The translations under genes were made by a program, and so were the position numbers. A model generated the notes under the pieces. The model did no database searches. It was not told the origin of the DNA and saw nothing but the letters and a program-made list of their open reading frames with translations. A stretch of DNA of 46,248 bases from Eudoraea sp. (GTDB lineage: Bacteria; Bacteroidota; Bacteroidia; Flavobacteriales; Flavobacteriaceae), in assembly GCA_024639765.1 (NCBI GenBank), contig JAHEHU010000016.1, forward strand, positions 1 through 46,248, read 5' to 3'. The first letter of the stretch is position 1, and the number at the start of each line of letters is the position of its first letter. Positions 7,484-16,397 of the stretch are shown here, piece by piece.

Positions 7484-7837
7484 TCAAAAATACCAATAGG
7501 CCCAATACATCAACCCAAATTGAAGTGGGATACGAAGTAATAAGATCCATTTGGGGATGCCGGCCCCTTCTTTTTCACCACGGAGCATATAGAAATGCAC
7601 CATTAAAAAAACAGCCAACATTAGGATGATTCCAATTATGGCCATTCTTTTTAGAAGAGGGATACATAATCCAATGCCATGGACTATCTCTGCCACACCA
7701 CTGGCGTAAACCAATTCCTTGTGGTTAGGCAAATAATTGGGCATGATCCTCATGTATGCCTTGGGTTTTACGAAATGCAGTATTCCAGCAACTATATACA
7801 TTGCGGCCATTACGTAAAGATGCCAGTGTTCATTCAT
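7484..7837 (-). CDS. DoxX-like membrane protein
   Basis: A 117-residue protein with four hydrophobic helices starting at MNEHWHLYVMAAMYIVAGIL. The pattern (first helix, then FVKPKAYMRIMPNYLP, VYASGVAEIVHGIGL and two further helices) is that of the DoxX/DoxD-like family, related in fold to MauE. Members are small inner-membrane proteins, some linked to quinone or thiol redox functions; the specific role here is unknown. It follows htpG on the same strand after a strong terminator, so it probably has its own promoter. Confidence 0.85.
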   Translation of the reverse strand: MNEHWHLYVMAAMYIVAGILHFVKPKAYMRIMPNYLPNHKELVYASGVAEIVHGIGLCIPLLKRMAIIGIILMLAVFLMVHFYMLRGEKEGAGIPKWILLLRIPLQFGLMYWAYWYF

Positions 7838-7848
7838 AAAGTAAAAAT

Positions 7849-7878
7849 AAAAAGGCCGCTCGATAAAGCGGCCTTTTT
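7849..7878 (-). terminator. intrinsic terminator of htpG
   Basis: A near-perfect hairpin with arms AAAAAGGCCGCT and AGCGGCCTTTTT around a 6-base loop. On the minus strand it is followed by a T-rich tract, 17 bases after the htpG stop codon. Confidence 0.9.
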
Positions 7879-7894
7879 TTTATGGAATTTGGTA

Positions 7895-9778
7895 TTATTT
7901 TACCATTTCGTAACTGCGCTTAATAAAGTTGGTCAATGCTTCACCTTTTAATAGACCTTTGGAGAGTCTGGCAAGATCGAGCGACTGATTTATCAGTCTA
8001 CCTCTTTTCTTGGCTGTTTTAGTATGCAAAATCTCACTGACAAGTTCATGATTGGTATTTACCACAAGATTAAACATGTCTGGCATATTTCCCATACCGA
8101 ACATTCCTCCTCCGGTTTGTTGCATTTCCTTCATTCTTCGCATAAACTCTGGTTCTGTAATAATAAAGGGTGCCGCCTGACTATCCATAGGTTCTAATTG
8201 AACTGTGTAACCTTTTTCGCCTACCGCTTCCTCTATCTGAGCCTTAAGTTGTTCTTTTTCTTCATCTGAGAGTTTACTGATCTGAGTTTCCTCTTTTTTG
8301 ATCAGGTTATCCAGATGATCAGCATCTACTCTGGCGAAGGATACTTTCTCCTTGGAGGTTTCCAGTTTTTGAAGCAGGTGCCCAACAATTGGAGAATCCA
8401 TGAGCAATACTTCAAAACCTTTGGCTTTCGCTGCTTCAATATAACTGTGCTGTGCTTCTTTGTCTGAAGCATATAAAACTACGAGCTTGTCATCCTTATC
8501 GGTTTGTAAAGCTGTCGTTTTTTCTTTTAGTTCTTCAAAGGTGAAATACTTTCCATCCACGGTTGGATACAAGGCGAAGGTTTCTGCTTTTTCAAAAAAC
8601 TTATCATCCGAGAGCATTCCATATTCAATGACGATCTTAATATCGTTCCATTTCGCCTCAAAATCTTCGCGATTCTCTTTAAAAAGGGACGTAAGTTTGT
8701 CTGCCACTTTTCTGGAGATGTAGGAGGAGATCTTTTTGACAGCCCCATCCGCTTGCAAATAGGAACGGGAAACATTCAATGGAATATCCGGAGAGTCTAT
8801 CACTCCTCTTAACATTGTGAGGAATTCCGGAACGATCCCTTCTACATTATCTGTAACAAATACCTGATTTTGATAGAGTTGTATCCTGTCCTTCTGTATA
8901 TTTAAATCGTTGGTCAGTTTAGGAAAGTATAGTATTCCGGTAAGATTAAAAGGATAATCAACATTGAGATGAATATTAAAAAGCGGTTCGTCGAACTGCA
9001 TTGGATATAATTCCCTATAAAAAGACTTATAATCCTCCTCTTTTAATTCAGTAGGCTTTTTGGTCCAGGCCGGAGTAGGATTGTTGATGATATCATCCAC
9101 CTCTTTTGTGGGAGCCGGATCTTCTTCTTTGGCTCCTTCAGGTTTGGGCAAGGTCTCGGTACGCATTCCAAACTTGATAGGAATGGGCATAAATTTGTTG
9201 TACTTAGTGAGTAACTCGCGAATACGTTGGTCTTCAAGAAATTCTGTGGAATCATCCGCAATATGCAAGATGATCTCAGTCCCACGGGTTTCCTTTTTCC
9301 CCTTTTTTAAACTGAATTCAGGTGAACCGTCACAACTCCAATGTGCTGCTGGCTCATCTTTATAACTTTTAGTGAGGATCTCAACCTTTTTGGCTACCAT
9401 AAAAGAGGAATAAAATCCAAGTCCAAAATGACCTATGATTCCTGCATCTTTCCCCGCATCCTTGTATTTGTCTAAAAATTCTTCTGCACCTGAAAAGGCC
9501 ACTTCATTAATATATTTTTTTACCTCTTCCTGGGTCATTCCAATACCCTGGTCAATAATATGCAGTTTTTTACCTTTTTTGTCCACCTTCACCTCTATGA
9601 GAGGGTTTCCATATGATACCTTGGCCTCGCCAAGAGAGCTCAGGTGTTTTAATTTAAGTGTTGCATCTGTCGCATTCGATATTAATTCTCTTAGGAATAT
9701 TTCATGGTCACTGTACAAGAATTTTTTTATAAGAGGAAAAATATTCTCTACAGAGACATTGATCTTACCTGTTGCCAT
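7895..9778 (-). CDS. htpG: molecular chaperone HtpG (Hsp90)
   Basis: A 627-residue protein of normal HtpG length. The N-terminal ATPase domain carries the GHKL motifs: NATDA around residue 36, DQGIGMT around 77, and GHFGLGFYSSFMV around 117-129. The middle domain and the C-terminal dimerisation domain follow without interruption. HtpG is an ATP-driven cytosolic chaperone that remodels late folding intermediates and cooperates with DnaK. The start at 9778 (MATGKINVSVENIFPLIKKF) fits the family exactly. It is monocistronic: a strong terminator follows, and the upstream region carries an inverted repeat that may be an operator. Confidence 0.98.
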   Translation of the reverse strand: MATGKINVSVENIFPLIKKFLYSDHEIFLRELISNATDATLKLKHLSSLGEAKVSYGNPLIEVKVDKKGKKLHIIDQGIGMTQEEVKKYINEVAFSGAEEFLDKYKDAGKDAGIIGHFGLGFYSSFMVAKKVEILTKSYKDEPAAHWSCDGSPEFSLKKGKKETRGTEIILHIADDSTEFLEDQRIRELLTKYNKFMPIPIKFGMRTETLPKPEGAKEEDPAPTKEVDDIINNPTPAWTKKPTELKEEDYKSFYRELYPMQFDEPLFNIHLNVDYPFNLTGILYFPKLTNDLNIQKDRIQLYQNQVFVTDNVEGIVPEFLTMLRGVIDSPDIPLNVSRSYLQADGAVKKISSYISRKVADKLTSLFKENREDFEAKWNDIKIVIEYGMLSDDKFFEKAETFALYPTVDGKYFTFEELKEKTTALQTDKDDKLVVLYASDKEAQHSYIEAAKAKGFEVLLMDSPIVGHLLQKLETSKEKVSFARVDADHLDNLIKKEETQISKLSDEEKEQLKAQIEEAVGEKGYTVQLEPMDSQAAPFIITEPEFMRRMKEMQQTGGGMFGMGNMPDMFNLVVNTNHELVSEILHTKTAKKRGRLINQSLDLARLSKGLLKGEALTNFIKRSYEMVK

Positions 9779-9846
9779 TTTTTCGATTTTTAAGTTAACG
9801 CCTTACGTAGGTCAAAAAAAGTACCATGTCTGTGTATTGTGACAAA

Positions 9847-9874
9847 CTGGCACATAATTTTATTCAAATGCCAG
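9847..9874. promoter_or_regulatory. inverted repeat upstream of htpG (candidate operator)
   Basis: CTGGCA (9847-9852) and TGCCAG (9869-9874) are perfect inverted arms separated by 16 bases, 69-96 bases upstream of the htpG start. The geometry suits a dimeric DNA-binding protein. No regulator is identified. Confidence 0.3.
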
Positions 9875-9936
9875 GTTACAGAAAACTTTAACAAATATTT
9901 TTGTTTAATAAATAGAGTTAAGACTTAAACATAATG

Positions 9937-9944
9937 TATATTTG
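9937..9944 (+). promoter_or_regulatory. sigma-A -7 element (TATATTTG) of the candidate RNA
   Basis: TATATTTG is an exact TAnnTTTG match. The expected start point, 5-6 nt downstream, coincides with the first base of the 5' stem of the RNA at 9950. A good -33 TTG is missing. Confidence 0.55.
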
Positions 9945-9949
9945 TTTTA

Positions 9950-10063
9950 TGATTACAGGAGAATCATTGCTATGAAAAAGTAAAATTGATTTGGTAATCA
10001 GTTTGTTTATTAATTGGTTAGGTTGTTAGAAAGCGTGTTTTCACTTGAAAGCACGCTTTTTTA
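9950..10063 (+). ncRNA. candidate structured small RNA or tetR leader
   Basis: Roughly 115 nt bounded by a -7 element and an intrinsic terminator. The predicted outer stem pairs TGATTAC (9950-9956) with GTAATCA (9994-10000). An inner stem pairs AATCA (9962-9966) with TGATT (9987-9991). The 3' end is the terminator hairpin at 10030-10059. Only very short reading frames exist (8 codons from 9949, 3 codons from 9972). It could be a free small RNA or an attenuating leader of the tetR-aarF pair, whose first gene starts 78 bases later. I recognise no Rfam family. Confidence 0.5.
10030..10063 (+). terminator. intrinsic terminator of the candidate RNA
   Basis: AAAGCGTG-TTTTC and GAAAG-CACGCTTT pair fully around an ACTT loop and are followed by a T run. 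One pair is U-G on the plus strand and would be an A-C mismatch on the other strand, so the structure is suited to rightward transcription. Confidence 0.85.
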
Positions 10064-10141
10064 TTGCCATTGTATTATTCGGATAATCTTAACAGTTAAA
10101 TGTTTAAAAAATAGTAATTTTACATAAACAAAAATAACGAT

Positions 10142-10801
10142 ATGGCAGCGAAAAAATCTACTGCTACCTCCAAGAGGGAACAAATTATTTCTGGATATAT
10201 GACATCAGTGTTGGAACATGAAAAGATTCCTGCATCTGTTTACAAGTTTTGCAAGTCAATTGGCGTTTCAGAAGATCAATTCTACACTCATTTTGGATCT
10301 ATAGAAGGTCTTCAAAAAAGTATTTGGGATACTTTTTTTGTGAATACCATAGAACTGATCGAAAAAAATAAGGAGTACGAAAGTTTTACCAATAAGGATA
10401 AAATGCTGACGTTCTTTTTTACTTTTTTTGAATTATTGACACTCAATAGAAGTTACGTTTTATTTACGCTTGGTCAGCAGGGTATTATGCTGAAGAAAAT
10501 GGAACAATTGAAAAGTTTACGGAAACAAGTAAAAGGCTTTGCAACAGATCTCATTGAGGATGGCAATGCCACCAAACCATTTAAGATCTCCAAACACAAT
10601 CCTGCTTTGTTTTCAGAAGGTGCATGGTTGCAATTCCTTTTTCTTTTAAAATTTTGGTGTGATGATTCGTCACCATCATTTGAGAAAACAGATATCGCCA
10701 TAGAAAAGTCGGTACAAACAATATTTGACGTGTTTGAAAACACCCCCTTAAGCAGTATACTCGATTTTGGTAAGTTTCTCTATAAGGAAAACATGACCTA
10801 G
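10142..10801 (+). CDS. TetR family transcriptional regulator
   Basis: A 219-residue protein. Residues about 10-60 form the TetR DNA-binding domain (REQIISGYMTSVLEHEKIPA, then VYKFCKSIGVSEDQFYTHFG and SIEGLQKSIWDTFF). The remainder is an all-helical ligand-binding and dimerisation domain. It is shorter on typical ligand signatures than drug-efflux regulators. It is followed 27 bases later by an AarF/ABC1 kinase gene on the same strand; this TetR-AarF pair recurs in Flavobacteriaceae as I remember it. The start at 10142 follows a near-consensus -7 box. The ligand and the target promoter are unknown, but the neighbouring kinase gene is the obvious candidate. Confidence 0.88.
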   Translation: MAAKKSTATSKREQIISGYMTSVLEHEKIPASVYKFCKSIGVSEDQFYTHFGSIEGLQKSIWDTFFVNTIELIEKNKEYESFTNKDKMLTFFFTFFELLTLNRSYVLFTLGQQGIMLKKMEQLKSLRKQVKGFATDLIEDGNATKPFKISKHNPALFSEGAWLQFLFLLKFWCDDSSPSFEKTDIAIEKSVQTIFDVFENTPLSSILDFGKFLYKENMT

Positions 10802-10828
10802 GCAACTTTTTTTGATACCCCATCAACT

Positions 10829-12142
10829 ATGAAAACATTAGATAAGATCCCAACGGGAAAAATTGAAAGAGCTGGTAAATTGGTAAAGACCGGTGTGAAG
10901 GTTGGTGGTAACTATGTAAAATACTACAGTAAGAAGCTTGTAAATTCTGACCTATCTCGGGAAGAGCTTAACGAAAACAATGCCTCAGACATTTACGATG
11001 GTTTAAAAAGCCTGAAGGGGAGTGCCCTCAAAGTAGCGCAAATGCTGAGTATGGAAAAGAACCTCTTGCCAAGAGCTTATGTAGAGCGCTTCTCCTTGGC
11101 ACAGTTTTCAGTACCCCCGTTATCGGCTCCCCTGGTAAGAAAGACCTTCAAAAAATATTTGGGTTCTTTTCCCGAAGAAGTCTTCGATGTCTTCGAGAAA
11201 GATTCCATTAATGCAGCCAGCATTGGGCAGGTTCACAGAGCTGAGAAAAATGGAAAGAAACTGGCCGTAAAGATCCAATATCCCGGAGTGGCGCAGAGCA
11301 TTACTTCAGATCTGGCCCTTGTGAAGCCCATTGCTACCCGTATGTTCAACCTTCAGGGAAAGGATTCAGAAAAATATTTCCAGGAGGTAGAGAATAAACT
11401 ACTAGAAGAGACCAACTATATTCTAGAACTTCAACAGAGTGAAGAAATTTCAAATGCGTGCCGTCACCTCCCTAACCTGCAGTTTCCTGAATACTACAAG
11501 GATCTTTCCAGCGAACGGATCATCACTATGGACTGGATGACAGGAACACACCTTAGTGAGTTTACCAAAAGACCATTTTCTAAAGAAATTGGGGATCAAT
11601 TAGGGCAGACCTTATGGGATTTTTATATGTATCAAATGCATGGGCTGCGCAAGGTGCATGCAGATCCACATCCCGGGAATTTTTTGGTGAGTGAAGGAAA
11701 TTCGCTTATTGCTATCGATTTTGGTTGTATCAAAGAGGTGCCAGACGAGTTTTATATTCCCTATTTTGAACTGGCTAGGGAAGAAGTTATAGAGAATGAT
11801 GTATTGTTCGAAGAAAAATTAAAGGAATTAGAGATCCTTACTCCAGAAGATACTGAAGAAGAACGGGTATTTTTTAAAGCCTTGTTCAAGGAATTACTAA
11901 CACTTTTTACTTTACCGTTCAACCAGGAACATTTTGATTTTGGATCGGATACTTTTTGGGCGCGCATCGCCGACCTTAGTCAGCGGTATTCCAAGGATGA
12001 ACATATTAGAAAGATGAATGGAAACAGGGGATCTCGCCACTTTCTATATATCAACAGAACCTTTTTTGGTCTGTATAATCTACTGCATGATTTAAAAGCG
12101 AATGTGGTGGTCAATGCCTACCAAAAATATCTAAACCAATAA
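10829..12142 (+). CDS. AarF/UbiB/ABC1 family protein kinase-like ATPase
   Basis: A 437-residue protein with the ABC1 atypical kinase motifs: the KxGQ-like helix LKGSALKVAQMLSMEKN (about 62-78), the A-rich loop AASIGQVHRAEK (about 130-141), the Lys in LAVKIQYPG, the catalytic HADPHPGNFLV (about 277-287) and the metal-binding AIDFGCIKEV. UbiB/ADCK relatives support quinone or lipid metabolism at the membrane by an ATPase-driven mechanism. There is no C-terminal transmembrane hairpin here, so it is closer to the soluble ABC1 branch. It is probably co-transcribed with the TetR gene. Its stop codon is one base from that of the convergent S9 peptidase gene. Confidence 0.92.
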   Translation: MKTLDKIPTGKIERAGKLVKTGVKVGGNYVKYYSKKLVNSDLSREELNENNASDIYDGLKSLKGSALKVAQMLSMEKNLLPRAYVERFSLAQFSVPPLSAPLVRKTFKKYLGSFPEEVFDVFEKDSINAASIGQVHRAEKNGKKLAVKIQYPGVAQSITSDLALVKPIATRMFNLQGKDSEKYFQEVENKLLEETNYILELQQSEEISNACRHLPNLQFPEYYKDLSSERIITMDWMTGTHLSEFTKRPFSKEIGDQLGQTLWDFYMYQMHGLRKVHADPHPGNFLVSEGNSLIAIDFGCIKEVPDEFYIPYFELAREEVIENDVLFEEKLKELEILTPEDTEEERVFFKALFKELLTLFTLPFNQEHFDFGSDTFWARIADLSQRYSKDEHIRKMNGNRGSRHFLYINRTFFGLYNLLHDLKANVVVNAYQKYLNQ

Positions 12143-12143
12143 A

Positions 12144-14606
12144 TTACCGGGTCCCTTTTTCGGTATTATTTCCTTTGTTTTTAACGTATTTTTCGAGCCA
12201 CTGATCTTGTTCCCATAACAGATGAAGAATACTTTCTTTGGCCCTGTAGCCATGACTTTCTTTTGGAAGCATCACTAATCTTACGGTGGCGCCAAGTCCT
12301 TTTAACGCATTAAAATATCGTTCGCTTTGCATGGGATATGTTCCCGAATTATTATCTGCAACCCCGTGAACCATCAGTAGAGGAGTCTTCATTTTATTGG
12401 CATGCATGAAAGGAGACATGGTATAATAGATCTCCGGTGCTTCCCAGTAATTTCGTTCTTCACTTTGAAAGCCGAATGGGGTGAGCGTTCTGTTATAAGC
12501 CCCGCTGCGGGCTATTCCGGCAGCAAAAAGGTTAGAATGAGACAGGAGGTTTGCTACCATGAAGGCACCGTAACTATGACCCCCAACCGCTACACGTTCC
12601 CGGTCTATATAACCCAGGGCGTCTACAGCATCTATGGCAGCTTTGGCATTGGCAACCAATTGTTCTCTAAAGGTGTCATTGGGTTGCTCTTCCTCTTCCC
12701 CAATAATAGGAAAGGCAGCATCATCTAAAACAACGTAACCCTTTGTTACCCAATATACGGGAGAGCCCCAGTACGGATATGTAAATTCATTCGGATTTTG
12801 GGTATTCTGGGACGCACTGTTTTTATCTTTGTATTCTCTGGGATACGCCCATAGGATCATAGGCATTTTTTCGCCGGAATTTTTATCATAACCTACTGGC
12901 AGATACAAGGTTCCATTTAACTCTAGTCCGTCTTCCCTGGTATAGGTGATCACTTCTTTGTGAACATCTTCAATACTTTTAAATGGATTTTCAAAAAAAG
13001 TTAATTGCGTAGCACCTTTCCTTTTCTTCAGATGTTTGTAATAATAATTTGGATAAGCACTTTTAGACTCTATGCGCACCAGCAATTCATCCTTGCTGAC
13101 GTTGTAGTCCCTAAGATCTTCTTTTTTGTCTGTCAGTTTTGACTCGTAGAGTCGTACCGTTTCAAGCGATCTCAGATTTAACTGATCTACAAATGGGAAC
13201 TGCCCTTTTTCTGAATACCCGTCACCCAAAAGAAATGCATTGTTCTTATCGTCAATAGAGAGTACTCTGCTACCATTTTTATTTCGTTTCATCACAAAAT
13301 ATCCCGGATTGCTGTAAGCGTCCTGATAATTGCGGTCATAAAGAATTGAGGGCTTTATAGTTTCAGCTGCGGAGGGATCAAAGATGTAGGTCTTAGTATT
13401 CCTGGTATTCCACCAGTAATCTGTGGCTATGGCCACATTATCGGTCCCCCAGTTTATAGAGTTGAATCTATTGATTGTTTTAAGGATGAGGTCTCCTTTC
13501 CCGGTGAATGGAGCATCCAGCACGTACACGGCATCCCGGTAAGGTACTTCAATATCAGGATCACCCTCATCCAAGGCCTCTACATACATTAAAGTGGCAT
13601 CGCGATCTGCACGCCAGCTAATATCTCTCATTCCCTTTCGTTCTGCCATAAATCCCTTGGGAAGATCTTCTATCAATGGAACTTCTAAGAGGGTAGTAAC
13701 CAAATCTCCGTCCTGGGTATAAATTGAAGTGGTAGATGGAAACCTGTAGTAAGGGACAAGGTAGGAGAAGGGCTTTTCAACAGTTAGGACCATGACATAA
13801 GTTCCGTCCGGAGAAAAACTGATGTTTCTGTACATGGCTGCGGGTTTCCATAAGGAAATGGTACCATCAAGCGATACTTTATACAATTCAGATAAGGCGA
13901 GTTGTTGAAAGTTGAATTCGTCTGAGGGGTTGGTCAGCAAATCCTGGTAGGTTCTGTTTTGTGCTTTCTTCCCATCGTTGGTGGAAATCGTTGGGCCCAC
14001 CGGTACTGCTGATGCCTGATCTATGAGCTCCTGCCTGGAATCCGGTAACATTTTAACCAAAAGTGCTTCGCCAGTTTTGAACCAGTTAATGACATCCCCG
14101 AGATTGGCGTTCACTTTGGCCTCCGTGATCTTTTTCACTTTGGCGGAAGCAATGTCTAGGACCCATACTTCGACACCTTCCGGCGTAGTATTGGTCACAG
14201 CAACCTTGGATTCATCCGGGGAAAAACTAAAATTAGCGAGTCGGGGATTTTCTGGTAGACCTGTTACTTGAATTACATCCTTTCCGGAAGTCGATTTTAT
14301 TTTGATGTTGTTGTAATAATTTGTCCGGCTACCAATATTGGTCACGGGATTGATCCGCAACCCGGCCAGTCGCATCTCAGCTTCAGACAATTCCTGAATG
14401 CTTTTATATGGATCTCTGTAAAGCAAAAGCATATAGTCTCCATTATCTGTAACCCTGACGGTTGGAGCCAATGGTGCATTTACCAACTCCAGGATCTCCT
14501 GTGGGGGTTGTTGGTAGGTAAGGTTTTCCTGGGCTGCCCCAAAAGCAATCACAAGAGTTAAAAACAAAGGGAATAAGGATCTCCTAATGGTATATAATAT
14601 GTTCAT
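12144..14606 (-). CDS. secreted S9 family (prolyl oligopeptidase) peptidase
   Basis: I place the start at the ATG at 14606 (MNILYTIRRSLFPLFLTLVI), because it gives a Sec signal peptide ending in FGAAQ. The frame extends upstream to 14702 but the extra 32 residues are not signal-like. The product is about 820 residues: a beta-propeller-like region (about 50-560, with several FSPDGTYV/FSFSPDES WD-type repeats) and a C-terminal alpha/beta hydrolase. The catalytic nucleophile is Ser678 in GGHSYGAFM; the acid is probably the Asp in VHGVADNNSG and the base the His in KESHGYRA. It is expected in the periplasm, cleaving oligopeptides. It is close to the glutamyl endopeptidase-like branch, though specificity cannot be read. 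Confidence 0.92.
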   Translation of the reverse strand: MNILYTIRRSLFPLFLTLVIAFGAAQENLTYQQPPQEILELVNAPLAPTVRVTDNGDYMLLLYRDPYKSIQELSEAEMRLAGLRINPVTNIGSRTNYYNNIKIKSTSGKDVIQVTGLPENPRLANFSFSPDESKVAVTNTTPEGVEVWVLDIASAKVKKITEAKVNANLGDVINWFKTGEALLVKMLPDSRQELIDQASAVPVGPTISTNDGKKAQNRTYQDLLTNPSDEFNFQQLALSELYKVSLDGTISLWKPAAMYRNISFSPDGTYVMVLTVEKPFSYLVPYYRFPSTTSIYTQDGDLVTTLLEVPLIEDLPKGFMAERKGMRDISWRADRDATLMYVEALDEGDPDIEVPYRDAVYVLDAPFTGKGDLILKTINRFNSINWGTDNVAIATDYWWNTRNTKTYIFDPSAAETIKPSILYDRNYQDAYSNPGYFVMKRNKNGSRVLSIDDKNNAFLLGDGYSEKGQFPFVDQLNLRSLETVRLYESKLTDKKEDLRDYNVSKDELLVRIESKSAYPNYYYKHLKKRKGATQLTFFENPFKSIEDVHKEVITYTREDGLELNGTLYLPVGYDKNSGEKMPMILWAYPREYKDKNSASQNTQNPNEFTYPYWGSPVYWVTKGYVVLDDAAFPIIGEEEEQPNDTFREQLVANAKAAIDAVDALGYIDRERVAVGGHSYGAFMVANLLSHSNLFAAGIARSGAYNRTLTPFGFQSEERNYWEAPEIYYTMSPFMHANKMKTPLLMVHGVADNNSGTYPMQSERYFNALKGLGATVRLVMLPKESHGYRAKESILHLLWEQDQWLEKYVKNKGNNTEKGTR

Positions 14607-14812
14607 TACATTGAATTTGTGGAAGGGTAAGTTACTACAATTACCCTTTAAAATCCAAGGAACAATACGCGATTTATGTCTCCGGGGTTTAACATGGTCC
14701 AATCTTTTATGGATTTACTAGGTAGGCTTCCTGAGAATGGGTATTTTAGGATAACGAAACTAAACAAAGGTCAAAGCTACTCTCTTTGATCTTAGAAGAA
14801 AATCTACCATTT

Positions 14813-15820
14813 ATGTACAACTCAAGAATATCGGGTCTTGGTTTTTATGTGCCAGATAATGTGGTGACCAACGACGACCTTTCCAAATTGATGGATACCA
14901 ATGATGCATGGATACAGGAACGCACCGGTATCAAAGAACGGCGACATGTGGTTAAAGGGAAGGATACAACCACTTCTATGGGCGTAAAAGCCGCTAAAAT
15001 TGCTATTGAAAGAGCAGGAATTGATAAGGATGATATCGATTTCATCATCTTTGCTACCCTAAGCCCTGATTATTATTTTCCCGGTCCCGGGGTACTGGTT
15101 CAGCGCGACCTGGATATTAAAACAGTGGGAGCCCTAGATGTGAGAAACCAATGCTCAGGTTTTGTATATGCTATTTCTGTGGCTGATCAATATATTAAAA
15201 GCGGTATGTATGAGAATATTCTTGTGATAGGCTCAGAATTGCATTCCGGAGGGCTCGATTTTACAACGCGAGGCAGGGGGGTGTCCGTAATTTTTGGCGA
15301 TGGTGCCGGAGCGGCAATACTCACACGAGAGAAGGATGCTAAAAAAGGGATACTGTCTACTCATTTGCATTCGGAAGGTCAGCATGCGGAGGAGCTTTCC
15401 CTCCTGGCTCCTGGTATAGGACATCGATGGGTTTCTGATATCTTGCGGGACAACGATCCGGATGATGTGTCATATTATCCTTATATGAACGGACAATTTG
15501 TATTTAAGAATGCAGTGGTACGCTTCGCTGAGGTTATTATGGAAGGACTCAAAAGAAACGATTTATCCGTTGAGGACATTAATATGCTCATCCCTCACCA
15601 GGCCAATCTTAGGATCTCTCAGTTCATCCAAAAGAAATTTGGGCTTGCCGACGACCAGGTGTACAATAATATTATGAATTATGGCAATACTACCGCAGCG
15701 TCTATTCCTATTGCCTTAACCGAGGCCTGGGAAAAGGATATGATCAAAGAAGGGGACCTGGTGGTCTTGGCGGCCTTTGGAAGTGGATTTACCTGGGGAA
15801 GTGTAATCATACGCTGGTAA
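14813..15820 (+). CDS. 3-oxoacyl-ACP synthase III (FabH-like)
   Basis: From the ATG at 14813 the protein has 335 residues, the usual KAS III length; the earlier TTG at 14786 adds nine residues without support. The thiolase-fold triad is complete: Cys114 (VRNQCSGF), His262 (IPHQAN) and Asn292 (NYGNTTA). The His-Asn spacing equals that of E. coli FabH. The enzyme condenses an acyl-CoA starter with malonyl-ACP to begin fatty acid synthesis. Flavobacteria often carry several KAS III paralogues with different starters, so primer choice (for example branched-chain acyl-CoA) is not determined. It is followed 24 bases later by a PPOX-fold gene on the same strand. Confidence 0.93.
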   Translation: MYNSRISGLGFYVPDNVVTNDDLSKLMDTNDAWIQERTGIKERRHVVKGKDTTTSMGVKAAKIAIERAGIDKDDIDFIIFATLSPDYYFPGPGVLVQRDLDIKTVGALDVRNQCSGFVYAISVADQYIKSGMYENILVIGSELHSGGLDFTTRGRGVSVIFGDGAGAAILTREKDAKKGILSTHLHSEGQHAEELSLLAPGIGHRWVSDILRDNDPDDVSYYPYMNGQFVFKNAVVRFAEVIMEGLKRNDLSVEDINMLIPHQANLRISQFIQKKFGLADDQVYNNIMNYGNTTAASIPIALTEAWEKDMIKEGDLVVLAAFGSGFTWGSVIIRW

Positions 15821-15844
15821 TTGCCAGATTAGAAGGATTGGCAT

Positions 15845-16390
15845 ATGGGAAAACAGTTTCAGAAGGTAACGCCATCGGTGCAGGAATTCATTTCAAAACA
15901 AAAGATCTTTTTTGTGGCAACTGCCATGAAAGAGGGTCATATAAATTTATCTCCAAAGGGGATGGATACTTTCAGGGTGGAAGATGAACGTAAAGTACTA
16001 TGGTTAAATCTAACGGGAAGTGGTAATGAAACAGCCACACACATTCTTCACAGTGATAGAATGACTCTTATGTTTTGCGCCTTCGAAGGCCCCCCAAAGA
16101 TTGTAAGGCTCTATGGAAAAGCCAGCGTTTATCATCCCAGAGACGAAAAATTTGCTGCTCTAATTGGTAAATTCCCAAAATTACCCGGTACCCGTCAGAT
16201 TTTTGAAGTGACCATAGATTTAGTTCAGATCTCATGTGGTATGGCAGTACCCTTAATGGCATATGAAGGTGAACGAGAAGAACTTGTGCGATGGGCAGAT
16301 GATAAAGGTAAGGAAGGGTTGAGAGACTACAGGACAAAGAAGAATTCATTTAGTCTGGATGGATTACCCACTGAGATCCACAAGAAATAA
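15845..16390 (+). CDS. pyridoxamine 5'-phosphate oxidase family protein
   Basis: A 181-residue flavin-reductase-like split-barrel protein. The N-terminal half (FISKQKIFFVATAMKEGHIN, LSPKGMDTFRV, VLWLNLTGSGNETATHI) matches the PNPOx-like FMN-binding barrel. The later segment MTLMFCAFEGPPKIVRLYGK is typical of this putative-enzyme subfamily. Such proteins bind FMN, F420 or haem and act as oxidoreductases; the substrate is not known, and this is not PdxH itself. It is likely co-transcribed with the KAS III gene, 24 bases upstream. A strong bidirectional terminator follows immediately. Confidence 0.87.
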   Translation: MGKQFQKVTPSVQEFISKQKIFFVATAMKEGHINLSPKGMDTFRVEDERKVLWLNLTGSGNETATHILHSDRMTLMFCAFEGPPKIVRLYGKASVYHPRDEKFAALIGKFPKLPGTRQIFEVTIDLVQISCGMAVPLMAYEGEREELVRWADDKGKEGLRDYRTKKNSFSLDGLPTEIHKK

Positions 16391-16397
16391 AAACAAA

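Larger units (their letters stand above)
9779..10141. other. intergenic region between htpG and tetR-aarF
   Basis: 363 bases with no protein gene. It holds, left to right: the htpG promoter region, an inverted repeat (9847-9874), a sigma-A -7 element (9937-9944), a candidate structured RNA ending in a terminator (9950-10063), and a near-consensus TAATTTTA box (10115-10122) about 20 bases before tetR. Confidence 0.6.

Noticed and set aside
7453-7488. GACCG/CGGTC hairpin between the anti-sigma and DoxX-like genes as a terminator
   Set aside because: Only a 5-bp stem around a large loop; too weak to list, although a T-rich tract follows on the minus strand.
9435-9842. A 135-codon open frame antisense to the start of htpG
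   Set aside because: It is a shadow of a highly conserved gene, has no recognisable domain, and crosses the htpG promoter.
9874-9880. GGTTACA on the plus strand (TGTAACC on the minus strand) upstream of htpG as a possible fifth ECF site
   Set aside because: No CGTC follows at 16 or 17 nt; only the -35-like half is present.
14607-14702. Upstream extension of the S9 peptidase frame by 32 codons
   Set aside because: The extension is basic and not signal-like, whereas the start at 14606 gives a proper signal peptide.
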